Positions 59,089-64,000 of a stretch of DNA of 64,000 nt are shown one piece after another (position 1 is the stretch's first letter; each line of letters begins with the position of its first letter). The DNA lies in assembly GCA_033297075.1 (NCBI GenBank), contig MU858062.1, positions 248,001 to 312,000 of the forward strand. The letters run 5' to 3'. This stretch comes from Rhypophila decipiens (Eukaryota > Ascomycota > Sordariomycetes > Sordariales > Naviculisporaceae). The notes beneath the pieces are model-generated. The model saw nothing but the letters and a program-made list of their open reading frames with translations, made no database searches and was not told the DNA's origin. The translations under genes were made by a program, and so were the position numbers.

Positions 59089-61619
59089 ATGCGGTCGCAT
59101 CTGACACGCAATGTGTACCGCCGACTGCTTGCCGGTCATGGCCTGGTACGTCCCTGTCCAGGCCAACTAGTCTTCTTCTCCTCGTCCTCTTCGTCGCGCC
59201 GCCTCTCCCGACCACCGTCGCAACTCCTCATTCGACATGCTCCCCGGAGGACCTTTTTCGGCATCTTCAAGAAGCCGCCCCGCGAGCTCAAGGAGCCGGA
59301 GCTCGAGCCCGGCTACGATGTTCTCCTAAAGTTCCGGAGCGACGAAACTGAGAACGAACGCCTCCAGTCCCGGGCGGCGCTGCTAAAAGGCCTCAGAGAA
59401 TTCCTCGAGCACAAAAAGCGCTACCATAAATTTCTCAACAGTACACAGGCCTTCCTTACCAGCCGGCTGGTACGTCATCTGCTAGAGACCGAGGCCCCGC
59501 CCGAGGAGCTGTCCAAGGATTTAGACGTTGTGGACTTGAGGTTGGCGCTGGAACTTGCCCTGAAGCGACCCAGAGGAGACTGTGCGAACCATCTCGCGCT
59601 TGCCAGGGTCCTCTACGCCGGAATTGAGCAAAGGACTGGGGCTGGCGCGTTCGAGGCAGATGGTGCCGACCCTGAATCAGCGCTGGAGGTTTCGTCGCCA
59701 GAGGAGAGGCACCAAGACTTTCAGCAATATTTGACCGCACTCGTTCAATATGGAGCATCGCTGGAGGCGGTTGAATGTCTTGCTGAACATTTGAAGGAGC
59801 TACAAGCCAAGGGAGAAACAAACAAGGGGGCGAGGGTCTTATGGGTCCTGGTGCTTGAGGGACTGGCTTCGGAAGGCCGGGAAGAGGAGCTCCTCCGTGA
59901 GTACCGGAATGCCGAGGCGGCGGGTGTTAATTACATGCCCCCAGTTCACGAGGTAATGACAACATTTTTTGCGCGACGGGACCGGGTGCCGGAAACCAAG
60001 CAATGGTTTGGAAAGCCCATACACGGGAACTGGTCACCAACCACGGAGGCCTATATGGAAGTGGTCCGGTTTGCTGTTCGCAATAACCAAAAGGATTGGA
60101 TCCGGCCTGTATTTGAAAAGCTGGTCAAGTCTAACCCTCAAAAGTCGCGCTGGGATGTTATCTTCGCGTGGGCGGTTCTAGCAATGGACAAGGGCGTCGA
60201 AGACATCAAGCAGATGATGGAGCTCATGATGAAGAGCCCCAAGAATTCAAGTAATCACAAGAAAGAGAAGAGGCCCGATGCGGATACCATTAATGTTTTG
60301 ATCAAAGCAGCCATCGAGAAAAAGAACCCATACTTGGCGGAAAGATTTCTTGCGCTTGCAACGGAGCTCGGGATCCAGCAGAATTATGCGACCTACGTCC
60401 TCCAAATGGATTACCGACTCGAGGCCGGAGATTTGAGTGGAGTGCAGGCCATTTACCAGAAGCTACGGTCCAGAGAAGTCGCCGTATGGTATGAGGCGGA
60501 CGTGCCCATCTTGAACAAATACCTCCGTGCGCTGTGTGCCGTTGAGACGCCGGATATCGAACGTATCCTAGACATCACGAGCGAGCTGGAACGACGCTAT
60601 ATAATCATCGAGCCGGAAACAACCGTCTCCCTCTGCACCCTGTTCCTCAGGAGCGACAAGCAGTTCGACGTAATCGATACACTGTCTCTGCACACCCTTT
60701 CTTACAGCATTGAGGAGCGGCGGCAGGTACAGCACGGCTTTGTCCAATACTGTTTGGACAGAAAAGCCAGTACGGCCCGTGCTTGGGATGCGTACTCTCT
60801 TTTGCGCCAGTACTTTCCTGATACTTCAAAAGAAGACAGGATACGGCTCATGGACGAGTTTTTTGCCCGTAAGCGACCGGACATGGCTTGTCATGTTTTT
60901 GGGCACATGCGCGCCCACGCATCTATGGATATGCGTCCTACTCGCGAGACTTATGTGCGGTGTTTGGAGGGCATAGGCCGATATCCGGATCTAGAGAGCC
61001 TAAGGATGGTGCACAACATGCTGAAGATGGACACGACTATTCAGCTCGACACACAACTCTACAATGCCTTGATGGTTGCGTATACGTCGTGCGACGAGGT
61101 GCTGCTCGCTCTGGATCTCTGGGAGCAGATCACCAATATGCCCGAGGGGCCGTCTTATAACAGCCTGGCGATTGTGTTTTGGGCTTGCGAAAAGATGTAC
61201 TGGTTCTATTTCAACGCTGACCGCCGCATAGCGAGGGACATCTGGGAGAAGGTACAGCGGCTGGATCTTGACGTGCCGCCGGCCGTCTTCAACTCCTATG
61301 TCGGGGCGGTTGCCGCCGAGGGTGCCCTGGAGAATATCAAGAGGCTGATACAAGGGATGGATGCGACCATGGGGTATTCGCCTTCTGTCATGACGTGAGT
61401 TTCCCGTCTCTCTAGCCTTGTACTAACTCACAACTAACATGTGGTCCTGATAGGTTTGGGATTGCATTCAACGCCCTGCCTGCTGAAGAACTCAAGACGA
61501 GGTTCAAGCAATGGGCAACCGCAGAGTATCCCGAGTTGTGGGCCCGGCTGGAGACCAAGGGCTGTAAACAGACTCTTAGAGGCACCATCTATAATGTTGA
61601 GAGGATTTTTGAGGCATGA
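59089..61619 (+). CDS. mitochondrial PPR-like protein, candidate complex I assembly factor CIA84
   Basis: Two exons (59089-61394 and 61454-61619) give 823 aa. The N-terminus is basic, Ser/Arg-rich and free of acidic residues for about 60 residues (MRSHLTRNVYRRLLAGHG, then SSSSSSRRLSRP), a clear mitochondrial presequence. The body is helical with spaced repeats of pentatricopeptide type, for instance DADTINVLIKAAIEKKNPYL, TRETYVRCLEGIGRYPDLES and LDTQLYNALMVAYTSCDEVL. Such proteins act in organellar RNA processing, translation or assembly. Size, domain plan and presequence fit CIA84, a chaperone of the complex I membrane-arm intermediate in Neurospora, but I cannot verify that identity. The last intron adds 55 conserved-looking residues (FGIAFNALPAEELKTRFKQW). 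Confidence 0.85.
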
Positions 61620-62976
61620 TGCGTGTACATAGGCTGTTGTGTTTGAGTATACGGATAGAGCTTGTATTTAGACGATACATCTGGCGGACTCCAAACCATG
61701 ATATATATTGTGCGAGATATGGGGTGTATCTTTATTCCTGTCCTTTTTGTCGGCGTAGAAGTGATATATAGAGTGCAAGTATTGACGGGAAAAGGTGCTG
61801 CTGCTGGGCACTTCCTTCTTGGTGTTCTTGGTGGCGCCTAATATACAGGCACCACTACTCTCATATATAGGCACCAGTCCAATTTGACTTTCTAGACCAG
61901 AGGTATTTATTCGAGCCAGTCAAGGCATTTATCCCAGTCTAGACTATCTAGTCAAGGCCTCTATTCCAGCTAGTTAAAGCATTTATTCCAACAAGAGTAG
62001 TACCTATATATAAGAAGACTGGTGCCTGTATATGAGAGGACTGTGCCTGTATATTAGGCGCCTTCTTGGTGTTGTAGCAACAAAACAAGACCTGGACGAG
62101 GTTGCATCAGCAACATCAGCACGATTGCCTCGGGTGCCCAGAGTTGGTAAATACAGTGCTCAGCCACCCAATCCGAACCACAGGTCATCCGTCAGCCTGT
62201 ACGGATAACCAACTTCCTCTCCATTACAGAATAGCAGCGTTCCCTTTGACTACTCCTAAACACTTGAGAAACTTGTCGCGTCAGCTATTTCCATCAAGGT
62301 ACCACTGGATTAGCTCCAGGGCAAACAAGGTACCAGTACCTAGCTTATTGCGTGCATGCAGGTGGGACTGCGACCACGACTGAAGGCGCGACCGTCTCTG
62401 GTTGATCTGTTGGTCCGAACCCACGACAATTACGGTCAGTTTGACGGGGCACGCCAATTCGAGGCATTGGTGCACCAGCAGCAAGTGAAGGCAGAAGTCG
62501 CACAGGTGCCTGTTCGGCAGGAGCTCACAGAGGTCCAGCAGGTGGCGGTTGAGGCTCCCACTCCCACTACATCATTCACCCCTCCACAGCCAACCCCCCA
62601 AGACCAGGTTTCGGCTGCCACCACCGCTGCAGAAGGACCCGCTTCTGGTGCTGGTCTCAGTGGTCCCAACAAGCTCCCAGGCCCACCTGCACCCCCCATC
62701 CCAGCTGGAGACGACGACGACTCGCCGAACCTGGTGCTTGAGCAAGCTTCCACCATCCCGCTCCCGGCATCACCACCGAGACCGCATTTCTCTCCGTCCA
62801 CCCCCACCGAAGCCCTCTCCGACCCGAACGAACTGGTGTCGCCTCTGCGAACTATTCCCAAGATTCTTATTACCTCGGAATCCCCGCAACCTGCGCAGTC
62901 CTCGCCAGCTCCCAAACCCTCGAAACCTACCCCCACACCTGTTGTCAAAACAACAACTGCTGCGTTGCGAGACAAG
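61620..62976. other. intergenic region holding a TIR element and the vma-1 leader
   Basis: About 1.36 kb. The left part (61620-61824) is the 3' UTR of the PPR gene; 61833-62062 is a transposon-like element; and 62344-62976 is a Pro/Thr-rich open frame that runs in frame into the vma-1 start codon. CTGCTGCTG and short repeats make up the rest. Confidence 0.6.
61833..62062. mobile_element. 230-bp non-autonomous TIR element (MITE) with 8-bp target duplication
   Basis: The two ends are inverted repeats of about 45 bp: the outer 20 bp (GGCGCCTAATATACAGGCAC) are identical, and a second block (CTCATATAxAGGCACCAGTC) also matches. The octamer TTCTTGGT flanks the element exactly on both sides (61825-61832 and 62063-62070). 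Short element, no coding capacity and an 8-bp duplication are typical of a hAT-superfamily MITE. The terminal bases are not the common CAGNG, so the superfamily is tentative. The inside holds about four diverged copies of a unit like AGTCAAGGCATTTATTCC. Confidence 0.8.
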
Positions 62977-64000
62977 ATGGCTCCTGTAAGCTTTTGTCGA
63001 ATATGTTTCGCTAGCCAATACCTGACGTAGCTAATTGGAATTCTCGCCGATACAGTCCCAGAATGAAGATGCCCATACCGGTATGCTACGATATGTTCCT
63101 TGTTTGGCCTCATGACAAGTTGCTGACATGACTACTGGTCCTAGGCAAGATCTACTCGGTCTCTGGGTTCGTGGCCTAAGCCCCCATCATCCTCCGTCGA
63201 TAGCTCCCCCAGCTAACAATGTGCCTCAAGACCCGTCGTCGTTGCCGAAGACATGATCGGTGTTGCCATGTATGAGCTGGTACGCAAACATACTCAAGAG
63301 GATTCTGCGCGATGGGCCGATGCTAAGATCTGGACAGGTGAAAGTCGGCCATCAACAGCTTGTCGGTGAAGTCATTCGAATCAACGCCGATCAAGCCACC
63401 ATTCAGGTATACGAAGAGACAGCCGGTGTCAAGGTTGGCGACCCCGTACAGCGGACAGGCAAGCCTCTTTCCGTCGAGCTCGGTCCCGGTCTCCTGAACA
63501 ACATCTACGATGGAATCCAACGTCCTCTCCAGAAGATTGCCGAGATGGCTAACAGCATCTACATTCCCCGAGGCATCGCTGCCCCCGCGCTGGACCGCGA
63601 GAAGAAGTGGGAGTTCACACCTACCTTGAAGGTGGGCGATCATATCTCTGGCGGTGATGTCTGGGGAACCGTCTACGAAAACTCTTTCATCTCGGTCCAC
63701 AAGATCCTCTTGCCTCCTCGCGCACGGGGTACCATCACCAGAATCGCACCCAAGGGTGAATACACGGTCGAAGAAAAGATTCTCGAGCTCGAGTTTGATG
63801 GCAAGAAGACCAAGTATCCCATGATGCAGTCATGGCCTGTACGAGTACCGCGCCCTACTACCGAGAAGCACTCCGCCGACAAGCCCTTCCTCGTCGGTCA
63901 GCGCGTCCTCGACGCCCTCTTCCCTGTGGTCCAGGGCGGGACTGTTGCCATCCCCGGTGCTTTCGGCTGCGGCAAGACTGTCATCAGTCAGTCCGTGTCC
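62977..64000 (+). CDS. vma-1: V-type H+-ATPase catalytic subunit A (5' part, cut by window end)
   Basis: ATP-hydrolysing subunit of the vacuolar proton pump, in the V1 sector on the cytosolic face of vacuole and endosome membranes. Five exons are visible: 62977-62985, 63056-63080, 63146-63167, 63231-63279 and 63338 to the window end, all four introns being GT-AG and 58-70 nt long. The 256 residues present are [19 protein letters not shown] followed by the beta-barrel ([19 protein letters not shown]), the non-homologous bulge characteristic of subunit A ([20 protein letters not shown]) and the Walker A motif GAFGCGKT at 242-249. The full protein is about 600 aa, so roughly 350 residues lie to the right. 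No intein is seen before the cut. The same frame stays open upstream for 207 codons from an ATG at 62356, so a longer N-terminus cannot be excluded. Confidence 0.95.

Noticed and set aside
62436..63113. 225-codon minus-strand frame opposite the vma-1 leader
   Set aside because: Gly/Ser/Ala/Val-rich complement of a Pro/Thr-rich strand; openness follows from base composition and it overlaps the vma-1 start exons.

Overview
The window is nuclear DNA of a filamentous ascomycete, most likely a Sordariomycete and plausibly a member of the Sordariales. The genes carry several short GT-AG introns, mostly 53-110 nt, often with a CTAAC-like branch site. The gene set (SUB-1/NsdD-type GATA factor, GH72 glucanosyltransferase, fungal PKA regulatory subunit, fungal neutral ceramidase, vma-1) fits that group. 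The species cannot be fixed from sequence alone. There are no operons; neighbouring genes have unrelated housekeeping or developmental roles.

Layout. 1-174 is the last exon of an unrecognised gene. 2953-5510 (+) is glutamate-cysteine ligase with six exons. 6152-7208 (+) is a free methionine-R-sulfoxide reductase that needs a 5-nt microexon. 7607-9360 (-) is a GPI-anchored GH72 beta-1,3-glucanosyltransferase. 10516-13891 (-) is the FACT subunit Spt16. A gene-poor tract of about 16 kb (13892-30216) precedes a GATA factor of the SUB-1/NsdD type at 30217-31655 (+). A second gene-poor tract of about 11 kb (31656-43110) follows; it holds an assembly gap flanked by a poly-G/poly-C artefact and a tRNA-like/hairpin element. 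The right third is gene-dense: CDC50-type flippase subunit (-), PKA regulatory subunit (+), splicing factor SPF27 (-) with a probable GC-AG intron, neutral ceramidase (+) with a 60-bp internal tandem duplication, a calpain-like protease (+), a mitochondrial PPR-type protein (+), a 230-bp TIR element with an 8-bp target duplication, and the 5' part of the V-ATPase catalytic subunit A (+), cut by the window end.

Themes. The first two genes both serve thiol/redox defence (glutathione synthesis; repair of oxidised free methionine). Cell-wall remodelling, chromatin transcription, lipid flipping, sphingolipid turnover, cAMP signalling and vacuolar acidification are each represented by one gene. The most distinctive large-scale feature is that one developmental regulator sits alone in about 29 kb of otherwise non-coding DNA. 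I found no cluster that looks like a new multi-gene system. The more unusual items are the microexon, the GC-AG intron, the ceramidase duplication, the two small transposon-like elements and a possible N-terminal extension of vma-1.

All exon boundaries were placed by hand from reading frame, splice consensus and remembered family conservation. No alignment or database search was run.
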